Below, piece after piece: positions 1 through 7,346 of a DNA stretch of 19,204 bases; position 1 is the stretch's first letter; every line of letters begins with the position of its first letter. Location: assembly GCA_011321985.1 (NCBI GenBank), contig DROB01000014.1, positions 1-19,204 of the forward strand, given 5' to 3'. Below the pieces are notes generated by a model, which worked only from the letters and a program-made list of their open reading frames with translations, made no database searches and was not told the origin of the DNA. Origin of the DNA: Gammaproteobacteria bacterium. GTDB lineage: Bacteria > Pseudomonadota > Gammaproteobacteria > SZUA-229. Position numbers and translations under genes: made by a program.

Positions 1-130
1 GTAAGGTGACGGCACCGATCTCCAGCAGAGCATCATTTTTATCATCGAAACCGCCTGTCTCAACATCGACCACCACAGGATAAAAACCGCGGAAACGGCG
101 TGCCATAAATTTAAATTTTTCATCACTCAT
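1..130 (-). CDS. rnt: Ribonuclease T, N-terminal fragment (continues beyond the left edge)
   Basis: This is the first 43 codons of a gene that reads leftwards out of the window. The peptide begins MSDEKFKFMARRFRGFYPVV and continues into VDVETGGFDDKNDALLEIGA. FRGFYPVVVDVETxGF with the DALLEIGA segment is characteristic of RNase T; D and E of the DVETG motif are the first two metal-binding acids of the DEDD exonuclease active site. RNase T is a homodimeric 3'-5' exoribonuclease that trims tRNA CCA ends and the 3' ends of other stable RNAs. The gene lies 142 bp downstream of pyrC on the same strand; a pyrC-rnt pair is also found in pseudomonads, so co-transcription is plausible. Only about a fifth of the protein is visible, so integrity cannot be judged. 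Confidence 0.9.
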   Translation of the reverse strand, partial: MSDEKFKFMARRFRGFYPVVVDVETGGFDDKNDALLEIGAVTL

Positions 131-272
131 GCCGGGTATTTTACACTGTCTTTAGATAGCCGCTGGTATAAATGTCGTGGTGTCTGTCTGTGAGAAATCG
201 TGGGGCAAAACCCGAAGGAGCAGATCTTGTTCCGTGATACCAGAATGATAATTATATAACCGGAAGTGGCTA

Positions 273-1346
273 TTATGGTTCTTCAGTTTCAGAGGTTCCC
301 TGGCTCTCCTGCTCAGAAATTTTCCAGCTCATGGTCTGCCCCGCCAGAAAAGGTACCAGCGATTCATTGCCGAGAGCATACTCATCGGGTATCTGCCAGT
401 CTTCTTTTATCAGCGTGATGGTCTTACTATTATGAGGAAGCCCGTAGAAGTCGGGTCCGTTAAAGCTGGCAAATGCTTCGAGGTTTTCCAGGCAGTCCTG
501 CTGTTCAAAGATAGAGGTATAGATCTCTATCGCTGCATGAGCTGAAAAGATACCCGCACAGCCGCAGGGGCTTTCCTTTTTGAGCCTGGCATGGGGGGCA
601 CTGTCTGTACCCAGGAAGAACTTATGGCTGCCGGAGCGAATGATCGCCAACAACGCCTGTTGGTGTAGGTCTCGCTTCAGTACCGGTAAGCAGTAATGGT
701 GTGGTTGCAGCCCTCCCCGGAACAGTGCGTTGCGATTGAATAACAGGTGCTGTGGCGTGATGGTCGCTGCGATGTTGTTATTCGACTGCAGGACAAAATC
801 GGCCGCTTCTTTGGTGGTGATGTGTTCGAACACGATTTTTAGTCCAGGAAATCTCTCTGTTAATGGTTGTAATGTCCTGTCGATGAAAAGTTTTTCACGA
901 TCAAAAATGTCGATATCGGAGGTGGTTACCTCTCCGTGCACCAGTAGAGGCAGGCCGGATCGTTGCATTTCTTCTAATGCGCCATAGCAGTTGCTTATAT
1001 CGGTTACCCCCGCATCTGAGTTGGTGGTCGCTCCTGCCGGATAAAGTTTTAAACCTTTGATAAAACAACTTTTACGTGCAGCGATGATTTCATCAGGTGA
1101 GGTATTATCCGTGAGGTAAAGTGTCATCAGGGGTTCGAAATCAGTGCCGTCAACTGCGGCGAGTATCTCATCGAGGTATTCCACTGCCTGTACTACCGTG
1201 GTGACAGGTGGGTCCAGGTTGGGCATGATGATGGCACGAGCAAACTGCCTGGCACTGAAGGGGGCAACGCTGTTCAGTGCCTCGCCATCACGCAGATGCA
1301 GATGCCAGTCATCAGGTTGAGTGATTGTTAACTGTTTTTTTGTCAT
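273..1346 (-). CDS. pyrC: Dihydroorotase (class II)
   Basis: Dihydroorotase catalyses the reversible cyclisation of N-carbamoyl-aspartate to dihydroorotate, the third step of pyrimidine synthesis, in the cytosol. From the ATG at 1346 the protein has 357 residues, close to the approximately 348 of E. coli PyrC. Its zinc ligands are all visible: H15 and H17 in DDWHLHLRDG, K100 in GLKLYPAGATTNS (the carboxylated bridging lysine), H137 in LLVHGE, H175 in FEHITT and D248 in GTDSAPHAR. An open frame extends 21 codons further upstream to 1409, but that stretch resembles nothing and would overlap the divergent gene at 1395, while family similarity begins at MTKKQLTITQPDDWHLHL. I therefore chose 1346. 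The ribosome binding site in front of it is weak. The gene is followed by rnt on the same strand. Confidence 0.97.
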   Translation of the reverse strand: MTKKQLTITQPDDWHLHLRDGEALNSVAPFSARQFARAIIMPNLDPPVTTVVQAVEYLDEILAAVDGTDFEPLMTLYLTDNTSPDEIIAARKSCFIKGLKLYPAGATTNSDAGVTDISNCYGALEEMQRSGLPLLVHGEVTTSDIDIFDREKLFIDRTLQPLTERFPGLKIVFEHITTKEAADFVLQSNNNIAATITPQHLLFNRNALFRGGLQPHHYCLPVLKRDLHQQALLAIIRSGSHKFFLGTDSAPHARLKKESPCGCAGIFSAHAAIEIYTSIFEQQDCLENLEAFASFNGPDFYGLPHNSKTITLIKEDWQIPDEYALGNESLVPFLAGQTMSWKISEQESQGTSETEEP

Positions 1347-1394
1347 AATACTGCTTTCTACCATGGTGCTGACCGTATTATGCCCTAAGTTGTG

Positions 1395-1901
1395 ATGCCT
1401 GACCTTCAAAAATTACTGTTAATGCTGTTTTTAAAATCGGCACCACAAGATCTGACGTATTCTGCTCCATTGACGACGCAGATGGCTATCGCTTACCTCT
1501 TCTCAGGCATCATTGTGTTACGGTCAACGTTAGATCCTGAAAATATACTGGCGGGGTTATTGCTGGGATTCGCTATCCAGTATGGTTTTATCTATGTGGT
1601 GTTACAGGCCCTGCATCATCGATCCCGATTCCTGCAGACTTTTCTTGCGGTGCTGGGTGTGGGTATGCTCTTTAATCTACTGTCCTGGCCGGTTTTTTCC
1701 GTGATGGCTGACGACACGGAGAGTGATACGTTGAAGTCGACCATGTCACTAATGTTTTTGCTATTGGTCAGCTGGGAAGTGCTGGTCAAAGCACATATCT
1801 TCCGGCATGCACTAGAGATGAAAATGTACAGCGCACTTGTGCTATCGTTTTCATTGTTATTTATTTCGATCGCGTTATCGCGATTGCTCATACCCGCTTG
1901 A
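1395..1901 (+). CDS. Five-helix inner-membrane protein of unknown function
   Basis: The 168-residue protein is strongly hydrophobic, with about five predicted membrane helices (roughly residues 27-43, 50-71, 79-101, 115-132 and 146-165). A short cytoplasm-like N-terminus contains LKSAPQDLTYS, a segment I associate with a small conserved proteobacterial membrane family of unknown function. The start could also be the GTG at 1392, immediately before the ATG used here. The gene diverges from pyrC with 48 bp between starts. It is followed after 15 bp by mpl, whose Shine-Dalgarno sequence lies in that gap, so the two are probably one transcript. That placement hints at a cell-envelope role, but nothing in the protein shows an enzymatic function. 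I do not assign one. Confidence 0.8.
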   Translation: MPDLQKLLLMLFLKSAPQDLTYSAPLTTQMAIAYLFSGIIVLRSTLDPENILAGLLLGFAIQYGFIYVVLQALHHRSRFLQTFLAVLGVGMLFNLLSWPVFSVMADDTESDTLKSTMSLMFLLLVSWEVLVKAHIFRHALEMKMYSALVLSFSLLFISIALSRLLIPA

Positions 1902-1903
1902 TA

Positions 1904-1919
1904 CAGGAGCATTTAGTTG
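1904..1919 (+). promoter_or_regulatory. Ribosome binding site that decides a TTG start for mpl
   Basis: CAGGAG at 1904-1909 lies 7 bp before the TTG at 1917. This spacing, and the fact that the next residues KIHILGICGTFM are the normal N-terminus of Mpl, fix the rare TTG as the start codon. Confidence 0.8.
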
Positions 1920-3287
1920 AAAATTCATATATTAGGTATCTGTGGCACATTCATGGGAGGGATCGCTGTTCTGGCCAAACAGGCGGGTCATGAGGTCAGT
2001 GGTTGTGATGCCAATGTCTATCCGCCGATGAGTACGCAGCTGGAACAGCAGGGGATTATCTTATGCGAGGGTTTTCGTGCAGAAGATATTCCTAAGGATG
2101 TCGATGAGGTTGTAATCGGTAACGCCATGTCGCGTGGAAATGAAGCGGTCGAATATGTGCTGAATAATAATATCCGCTACTCGTCGGGTCCGGAATGGTT
2201 ATCAGAACATGTGCTCGATCAGCGCTGGGTACTGGCCGTTGCGGGTACACATGGCAAGACCACGACATCCAGTATGCTGGCCTGGATGCTGCACTATGCT
2301 GATCTGAATCCGGGATTTTTGATAGGTGGTGTACCTGCCAATTTTGCTCTGTCTGCGCGCATCGGTGAAACACCATTTTTTGTCGTCGAAGCCGATGAGT
2401 ATGATACGGCTTTCTTCGATAAGCGTTCGAAGTTCGTGCATTATCATCCGAGAACGGCGGTACTGAATAACCTGGAGTTCGATCATGCAGATATTTTTGA
2501 AAACCTGGATGCGATTAAAAAACAGTTTCATCATTTCGTGAGGACGATTCCTGGTGATGGTCTGATAGTAAAAAATGCTGAAGATGAAAATATCGATGAT
2601 GTTCTGGAGATGGGTTGCTGGTCTCAGGTGGCGGCTTTTCATAAAGTACATGATCTGGCGCACAGCGATGATGACTGGTCGATAGGAAAAGTCAGTGAAG
2701 ATGGCCGTGAGTTCGAAGTATTGCTGGATGGTAAAGTCGTTGCCAATGTGAACTGGTCTCTACATGGTTCTCATAACCGTATGAATGCACTGGCAGCTAT
2801 CGCAGCCGCACAGCATGCGGGTGTACCGGTAGAAGTCTCCTGTGATGCTCTGGGCGAATTCAGAGGGATAAAGCGCCGTCTGGAAGTCCGTGGTGTGGTT
2901 AATGATATAACGGTATATGATGATTTTGCACACCACCCTACAGCCATCGAGGAAACCTTAACGGCGATGAGCGAAGTAAGAGGGACGGGAAAAGTTTTTG
3001 CCGTATTAGAACCACGATCGAATACCATGCGTATGGGTGTGCATAAAGAGCGGTTAAGTGACTCCTGGCAGCAGGCTGATGAGGTCTGTCTGTATCAACC
3101 CGAGGGCCTGGACTGGAATATTACCGATGTGAGTTCAGGTTCGGCAGTGCCCGCTAAAATATTTTCGAGTACCGATGAAATAATCAAACATCTGCTGGTG
3201 ACGGCGAGAGCTGGTGATCATATTTTAATCATGAGCAACGGCGGCTTTGAAAGCATTCATCAGCGTTTGCTGGATGCACTCAGGTAG
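1917..3287 (+). CDS. mpl: UDP-N-acetylmuramate:L-alanyl-gamma-D-glutamyl-meso-diaminopimelate ligase
   Basis: Mpl recycles peptidoglycan: it ligates the tripeptide L-Ala-D-Glu-mDAP released during wall turnover directly to UDP-MurNAc, using ATP, in the cytosol. The protein has 456 residues, the usual length. It shows the Mur-ligase three-domain plan: an N-terminal Rossmann fold (IHILGICGTFMGG, residues 3-15), the central ATP-binding loop GTHGKTTT (110-117), the Mpl-typical EADEYDTAFFDKRSKF segment, and the C-terminal domain with DDFAHHPTAI and a late ALRxxGxG-like region replaced by ILIMSNGGF. It starts with TTG behind a good Shine-Dalgarno sequence. The preceding membrane gene is 15 bp away. 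ubiX follows after 77 bp, an arrangement also known from pseudomonads. Confidence 0.97.
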   Translation: MKIHILGICGTFMGGIAVLAKQAGHEVSGCDANVYPPMSTQLEQQGIILCEGFRAEDIPKDVDEVVIGNAMSRGNEAVEYVLNNNIRYSSGPEWLSEHVLDQRWVLAVAGTHGKTTTSSMLAWMLHYADLNPGFLIGGVPANFALSARIGETPFFVVEADEYDTAFFDKRSKFVHYHPRTAVLNNLEFDHADIFENLDAIKKQFHHFVRTIPGDGLIVKNAEDENIDDVLEMGCWSQVAAFHKVHDLAHSDDDWSIGKVSEDGREFEVLLDGKVVANVNWSLHGSHNRMNALAAIAAAQHAGVPVEVSCDALGEFRGIKRRLEVRGVVNDITVYDDFAHHPTAIEETLTAMSEVRGTGKVFAVLEPRSNTMRMGVHKERLSDSWQQADEVCLYQPEGLDWNITDVSSGSAVPAKIFSSTDEIIKHLLVTARAGDHILIMSNGGFESIHQRLLDALR

Positions 3288-3290
3288 GGC

Positions 3291-3322
3291 GAGCATTGCG
3301 TGCCGATGATGCGCAAATGCTC
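3291..3322 (+). other. Intercistronic hairpin between mpl and ubiX
   Basis: GAGCATTGCG (3291-3300) pairs with CGCAAATGCTC (3312-3322), forming a 10-bp stem with one bulged A and an 11-nt loop. No T run follows, so it is not a standard terminator. It could stabilise or separate the mpl part of the message. The structure is visible by eye; its function is inference. Confidence 0.35.
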
Positions 3323-3364
3323 ATCAATGTGGGTGATACCAACCATACGTAAGGAGATCAGATA

Positions 3365-3979
3365 ATGGCGAATATGCGTAAACAAATTATATCTCTGGCT
3401 ATCACCGGTGCATCCGGGGTGCAGTATGGTTTCCGCCTGCTGGAAATATTGTTGAAGAAAGAGCACACGGTTTATCTGATGGTAAGCAAAGCCGCACAGG
3501 TGGTCATCGGCATGGAGACAGATATCGTTCTACCGGGTCGTTGCAAGGACATGCAGGTGTTTCTGACTGAGCGATATTCCTGCGATAAAGACCAACTGCA
3601 TGTATTCGGTGAGGATGAATGGACTGCGCCGGCAGCGAGTGGAGGTGGGCTGGTCGATGCTATGGTGGTGTGCCCGTGCTCGATGGGTGCCTTGTCGGCC
3701 GTCGCGACCGGGGCAAGTAATAATCTGATAGAGCGTTCGGCAGATGTCATGTTAAAAGAGCGTCGAAAACTGGTTCTGGTGCCGAGAGAGACGCCGTATT
3801 CTGATATACATCTGGAGAATATGCTAAAGCTTTCCCGTATGGGTGCAGTGATGTTGTGTGCTAATCCAGGTTTCTATAATAAGGCAGAAACCATCGATGA
3901 CCTGATCGATTTTGTCGTAGCAAAAATACTGGATCAGCTGGATATCAAACATTCTCTACAGCCGCGCTGGGGTGAGTAA
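3365..3979 (+). CDS. ubiX: Flavin prenyltransferase UbiX
   Basis: UbiX joins a dimethylallyl group to reduced FMN, making the prenylated flavin cofactor of the decarboxylase UbiD in ubiquinone synthesis. The protein has 204 residues. The flavin-binding start is clear (LAITGASGVQYGFRLLE; GASG at residues 15-18), as are the family segments CPCSMGALSAVATGASNNLIERSADVMLKE and LVLVPRETPYSDIHLENML. The later MLCANPGFYN segment is also typical. AAGGAG at 3351-3356 is 8 bp before the ATG, giving an unambiguous start; the next ATG (MRKQ, codon 4) is a poor alternative. It lies between mpl and ycgN on the same strand. No ubiD is in this window. Confidence 0.96.
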   Translation: MANMRKQIISLAITGASGVQYGFRLLEILLKKEHTVYLMVSKAAQVVIGMETDIVLPGRCKDMQVFLTERYSCDKDQLHVFGEDEWTAPAASGGGLVDAMVVCPCSMGALSAVATGASNNLIERSADVMLKERRKLVLVPRETPYSDIHLENMLKLSRMGAVMLCANPGFYNKAETIDDLIDFVVAKILDQLDIKHSLQPRWGE

Positions 3980-4058
3980 GGTAAAGCCTGATTATGAGAT
4001 ATCATCGCACGATGGACAGGTAGCAGCAAAATATATTCCACGATTGCCCGGGTAATAA

Positions 4059-4502
4059 ATGAACGATTTCTGGACAAGCAAAACACTTGATGCGATGAGC
4101 CCGGATGAATGGGAATCCCTGTGTGATGGCTGCGCCCTCTGCTGTCTGGTGAAAGTAGAGGATGAAGAGAACGGTGAAATATTTAACACCACGGTGAGCT
4201 GTCGGCAACTGGGTGTCGATAGTTGTCGTTGTAAAGATTACAGGAACAGGTTAGATGATGTGCCGATGTGTATACAGTTGACCATGGAGAATCTTCCGCA
4301 GCTCGCCTGGTTGCCAGAGACCTGCGCGTATCGATGCCTGTATAATGGTCGGCCGCTGCCGTCATGGCACCCTCTGGTCACAGGGGACAAAAACTCGGTC
4401 CATGAAGCAGGCATCTCTGCAAGATGGTTTGCGCAATCTGAAGAATATGTTCATCCGGAACAGCTGGTGCAGTTTATTATCGAGCCTGAAATCGATAAAT
4501 AA
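4059..4502 (+). CDS. ycgN: YcgN-family cysteine-cluster protein (UPF0260)
   Basis: The 147-residue protein matches E. coli YcgN along most of its length, from FWTSKTLDAMSPDEWESLCDGC to LPSWHPLVTG. It has a cysteine cluster with a CxxCxxCC core (C22, C25, C28, C29) and further cysteines at C48, C56, C58, C71 and C89. This pattern suggests a metal or iron-sulfur site, but the biochemical function of the family is not established. The ATG at 4059 is preceded by only a weak ribosome binding site. In E. coli ycgN sits near ycgL; here ycgL is 3 kb away on the other strand (7347-7631). An unnamed small gene starts 4 bp after the stop, suggesting coupled translation. Confidence 0.93.
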   Translation: MNDFWTSKTLDAMSPDEWESLCDGCALCCLVKVEDEENGEIFNTTVSCRQLGVDSCRCKDYRNRLDDVPMCIQLTMENLPQLAWLPETCAYRCLYNGRPLPSWHPLVTGDKNSVHEAGISARWFAQSEEYVHPEQLVQFIIEPEIDK

Positions 4503-4506
4503 TTTT

Positions 4507-4785
4507 ATGATGACGAAAGAGATTAAAAAATTATTAGGTGCTCATCAGAGCCTTAATCATTCAGAGGATATGAAGGTAGTCTCTCATGTGCAACGAGACA
4601 CCAAAGAATGGATTCTAAATACTCTGATGATCGAGGGTTGTGATGTTGCGTTTAAGTACAAGCGAAAAAAAATGTACAGAAATATTGAAGGAAAACGCGT
4701 CAATCTGACCTATTATCCGGCGCAAGAGAATGTCGCAGGTATCGATATCGAAGTGATGAAGGTAGTGAGAATAAAGATAGCCTGA
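4507..4785 (+). CDS. Small basic protein of unknown function, coupled to ycgN
   Basis: The 92-residue protein starts at one of two adjacent ATG codons (4507 or 4510), 4 bp after the ycgN stop. It has no membrane helix or signal peptide. It is lysine- and arginine-rich in the middle (VAFKYKRKKMYRNIEGKRVN), followed by LTYYPAQENVAGIDIEVMKVVRI. The sequence DTKEWILNTLMIEGCDVAFKYKRKK looks like a conserved unnamed family, though I cannot recall a name. The basic patch could bind nucleic acid, but this is only inference. The 4-bp spacing to ycgN indicates the same transcript and perhaps a related role. The same open frame extends upstream to 4345 inside ycgN, but that part is an overlap artefact. 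Confidence 0.75.
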   Translation: MMTKEIKKLLGAHQSLNHSEDMKVVSHVQRDTKEWILNTLMIEGCDVAFKYKRKKMYRNIEGKRVNLTYYPAQENVAGIDIEVMKVVRIKIA

Positions 4786-4787
4786 CC

Positions 4788-4808
4788 TGGCTTTATTCGT
4801 AAAAGCCA
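4788..4808 (+). terminator. Weak hairpin after the ycgN operon
   Basis: TGGCTTT (4788-4794) and AAAGCCA (4802-4808) form a 7-bp stem around a 7-nt loop, 2 bp after the stop codon and between two convergent genes. No T run follows on either strand, so termination is uncertain. Confidence 0.3.
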
Positions 4809-4864
4809 AGTGTTAAGTTAGAAGCTTTTATTGTCAGCCATGTGTCGGAAATAGCTCGTTCAGG

Positions 4865-6577
4865 TTAATTGGCACAGACAGTGTTTCGTCCAGACTGCTT
4901 TGCCTGGTAGAGTCCTTTGTCAGCCAGTTTTATCAGGTCATCCAGTTCATGTATGTCGCTGTGTTTCTGGGCGACACCCAGGCTTACGGTTATTTTTAAC
5001 TCGTGTAATTTTGTTTTTATATGTAGATCAGAGATGGTCACTCTTATCCGTTCTGCGATCTGTGTGGCGTGATAGAGTGATGTTTGCGGTAGCATGATTA
5101 TAAATTCTTCTCCTCCCCAGCGAGCGAGAACATCTCCTTCACGTGTCATCGTATTTAATACGCCGGATATCTCCTTGAGGACTTCGTCACCGGTAGCATG
5201 TCCATAGGTATCATTGATCACTTTGAACTCATCGAGATCCAGTAAGATGATGCATGTCTCATGCTCATGACGAATAGCCGTATGCCAGAGAGGAAAGCTT
5301 ACTTCATTAAATGCTCGCCTGTTGTTCAGGCTGGTAAGCATATCGATGCGGGCAAGTTGTTGTGCTTCAACTTTTTCTTCCTGCGCACGTCGAAATTGTT
5401 CAGCCAGTGCTATCGATAATAGCAATGCATCGATCGAAACTGCAATTTCAGCGGCCCGGTAAGTCAGGACGGAGAAGGGGATGAAACCCCATATGGTCGA
5501 TGCGGTAATAGCAGAACCGATCAGGGTAGCGATGGTTGCGACCAGATAGTAGAGCGCATCGCGATGCCCCATATTGAAGCTGATGAGTGCACAATAAAAA
5601 GTGAAGACCGAGAAAAACATAACAAATCCGACGGCGGATATTACGCTCTGTGTCTGCATGTTGAGAAAGAGGAAGCTTATCTGCGCTATCCAGAATAATG
5701 TACAAAAAACCAGGGTGGAAAAAAATAACCGGGGAAATAACTTGCGGATATTCAAAAATGAAAAGGCGAACATGATACCTGTGGTGGCGACCATCCCTAT
5801 ACTTATCGGATTGATCCATTTCTGCAGCCATATACTGCCTGGCCAGATGTAGGCATAACCATGACCGGTGTACGATATGTTCATGAGCAGGAACATGGAC
5901 AGGTAGAGTACGTAGTAGATATACCGGGTCTGTCCTATCGAAATAAAAAGTGACAGATTGTAGAGCAGCAGGGCGATGAGTATGCCGTAGAGCAGGCCAT
6001 AACTGTAGCCATCAAATACATCATGTGCTGATGCAGTATCGATGTCACCAAAAAAAATGGGTAGCACCATCGGGTCAGGTGTCTGTACACGGATATAGAC
6101 TTCACTCAACCCGGGGGTATATTCATGGTCGAAAACCAGAAATCGATGTTTGACCTCCCGGTCTGCAAAGAGCCGCTCATCACCGGCTTCCTGTCTATGG
6201 CTGACCTCGCCGTCCTTTATGATGTAGAGTTGTGCGAGATCCAGCCAGGAGTTTTGTATGACCAATCGACGGTGGATACTGTTAGAGCGGTCATTATCAA
6301 CAGTAAAATGTAGCCATACGGGAGAAACACCGATGCCCAGACTGAGAACCGGTTTTTCCCACTGAGAAAATTGATCGGATGTATAGGCTTTTCTCGCATC
6401 ACTCAGTGTCAGTATCTCTGCTGTTTCCGGCAGGTACTGGATATGTTTGCCGATGGTATCGTAGCTGTGATGTACCGAGACAGGCCCGTCCGTATGGCTT
6501 GTGACTTCAGAGCATAAGCCCGTGTTGGTCAGCAGACAGAGTAGAGCGGAGCAGGTGTATATTAGATACTGGCGCAT
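4865..6577 (-). CDS. Membrane diguanylate cyclase with 7TMR-DISM sensor
   Basis: This 570-residue enzyme should make cyclic di-GMP from two GTP in response to an envelope signal. A signal peptide (about 1-22) precedes a periplasmic domain (about 45-185) of the 7TMR-DISM extracellular type 2 kind, seen in VSPVWLHFTVDN and RRLVIQNSWLDLAQLYII. Seven membrane helices follow (about 191-396), beginning at YGLLYGILIALLLYNLSLF. A short coiled-coil linker leads to the GGDEF domain (about 410-570). The catalytic motif is GGEEF (488-492), and the product-inhibition site R479-x-x-D482 is present five residues before it. LDLDEFKVINDTYGHATGDEVL is also intact, so it is predicted to be active and feedback-inhibited. 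The ligand is unknown. The gene sits downstream of the cold-shock gene but is isolated from it by a strong terminator. Confidence 0.95.
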   Translation of the reverse strand: MRQYLIYTCSALLCLLTNTGLCSEVTSHTDGPVSVHHSYDTIGKHIQYLPETAEILTLSDARKAYTSDQFSQWEKPVLSLGIGVSPVWLHFTVDNDRSNSIHRRLVIQNSWLDLAQLYIIKDGEVSHRQEAGDERLFADREVKHRFLVFDHEYTPGLSEVYIRVQTPDPMVLPIFFGDIDTASAHDVFDGYSYGLLYGILIALLLYNLSLFISIGQTRYIYYVLYLSMFLLMNISYTGHGYAYIWPGSIWLQKWINPISIGMVATTGIMFAFSFLNIRKLFPRLFFSTLVFCTLFWIAQISFLFLNMQTQSVISAVGFVMFFSVFTFYCALISFNMGHRDALYYLVATIATLIGSAITASTIWGFIPFSVLTYRAAEIAVSIDALLLSIALAEQFRRAQEEKVEAQQLARIDMLTSLNNRRAFNEVSFPLWHTAIRHEHETCIILLDLDEFKVINDTYGHATGDEVLKEISGVLNTMTREGDVLARWGGEEFIIMLPQTSLYHATQIAERIRVTISDLHIKTKLHELKITVSLGVAQKHSDIHELDDLIKLADKGLYQAKQSGRNTVCAN

Positions 6578-6600
6578 TACCCCTGAGTATAGGACACAAT

Positions 6601-6633
6601 AAAAAAGGCCACTGAAATACAGTGGCCTTTTTT
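6601..6633 (-). terminator. Strong rho-independent terminator after the cold-shock gene
   Basis: GGCCACTG (6607-6614) and CAGTGGCC (6620-6627) form a perfect 8-bp stem with a 5-nt loop, flanked by six A and six T. Read on the minus strand it ends the cold-shock transcript 18 bp after the stop and protects the cyclase gene behind it. The flanking A and T runs make it bidirectional in form. Confidence 0.92.
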
Positions 6634-6651
6634 CGCTATATTTGCCGCTTT

Positions 6652-7086
6652 TTAAGCACTGGTTACATCAACAGCCTGCAAGCCTTTGTCGCCTTCTGCA
6701 ACAGAAAAAATAACGGCCTGACCTTCACCCAGTGAGCGGTGTCCTTTACCTTGAATGGAGCGGAAATGAACGAAGACATCTTCACCGTTCTCACGGGTGA
6801 TAAAGCCAAAACCTTTGGCGGCATTAAACCATTTGACGGTGCCTCGTTCCTGGTCGCCGGATATTGAAACATCAGAGTGGGTTGATTTTGCTGTGCTGGT
6901 TTTTACTGAAAGGATAGCGGCAATCAGGATACTAAGGAAAGATATCACCCAGAGTCTGGCGTAATCAGGTGTCATCAGCAAGGCGAAGCTCTCACTGAGA
7001 TTTGTTGGAGCGGGTGCCTGAATACTTATTACTGAGGCGAAGGTTGAGATGATTAAACTTATTATTAGTATTTTTATAAATGACAT
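6652..7086 (-). CDS. Membrane-tethered cold-shock domain protein
   Basis: The C-terminal part (about residues 79-142) is a complete CspA-type cold-shock domain: RGTVKWFNAAKGFGFITREN contains RNP1 (KGFGFI, 91-96), and RNP2 is DVFVHF (103-108). Such domains bind single-stranded RNA and DNA and melt mRNA structure. Normal CspA proteins are about 70 residues; this one has 144 because of a hydrophobic N-terminus with two likely membrane helices (about 3-22 and 43-61) joined by a short loop. By the positive-inside rule both ends would face the cytoplasm, leaving the RNA-binding domain attached to the inner membrane through a polar linker (61-78). GGAG lies 7 bp before the ATG. It has its own promoter candidate and terminator, so it is probably monocistronic. 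An internal start would release a soluble domain, but no obvious ATG lies at the domain border. Confidence 0.88.
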   Translation of the reverse strand: MSFIKILIISLIISTFASVISIQAPAPTNLSESFALLMTPDYARLWVISFLSILIAAILSVKTSTAKSTHSDVSISGDQERGTVKWFNAAKGFGFITRENGEDVFVHFRSIQGKGHRSLGEGQAVIFSVAEGDKGLQAVDVTSA

Positions 7087-7161
7087 TTAGGTACTCCGGT
7101 AGAGATGAATTAAAAATAGGAAAGGATGAAAAAGCTCCTGACTTTCCATTGGTTTATGTGA

Positions 7162-7188
7162 CTCATCAGGTGAAGTGAATATGATGAG
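7162..7188 (-). other. Possible 5'-terminal hairpin in the cold-shock mRNA leader
   Basis: CTCATCA (7162-7168) and TGATGAG (7182-7188) form a perfect 7-bp stem with a 13-nt loop. The predicted transcription start is near 7189, so the hairpin would be at the very 5' end of a leader of about 100 nt. Long structured leaders are usual for CspA-type mRNAs; a regulatory role here is inference. Confidence 0.35.
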
Positions 7189-7195
7189 CAGGGAT

Positions 7196-7201
7196 ATTAT
7201 A
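7196..7201 (-). promoter_or_regulatory. Candidate -10 box for the cold-shock gene
   Basis: A perfect TATAAT on the minus strand lies about 110 bp upstream of the start codon. No convincing -35 box is found at the normal distance (TACACG or CTACAC at best), so strength or sigma type is uncertain. Confidence 0.45.
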
Positions 7202-7305
7202 ACTGAGCTGTACTGTGCCGTGTAGTTCTATCGGGTTGTTTTTAGTCTGTTTTTTTGTTGATTAGTGGATTATCGAGGAATAAATTACTCTCCTGGCGAA
7301 ATGGA

Positions 7306-7333
7306 GGTGCAATCAATTAACAGAGGTGTCCTC
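7306..7333. repeat. 28-nt repeat, copy A
   Basis: GGTGCAATCAATTAACAG (starting 7306) and the following approximately 10 nt recur at the end of the lipoprotein gene near 11160-11187, with 25 of 28 bases identical by hand alignment. Copy A is just downstream of the ycgL stop. On the minus strand it could encode a trailing V-N-stop like copy B, so it may be a remnant of a lost gene end. It may instead be a mobile-element landmark. Confidence 0.6.
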
Positions 7334-7346
7334 ATGACAGGTGGGG

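Noticed and set aside
131..272. Possible tRNA or terminator between pyrC and rnt
   Set aside because: No cloverleaf with a T-loop could be formed, and no stem followed by a T run was found.
2202..2663. Long open frame on the minus strand within mpl
   Set aside because: It is an overlap shadow: mpl is confirmed in the other direction by full family motifs, and the antisense peptide has no recognisable domain.
5448..5831. Open frame of 127 codons within the cyclase gene
   Set aside because: It is in another frame of the membrane region of the cyclase; the peptide is of low quality and the cyclase frame is continuous.
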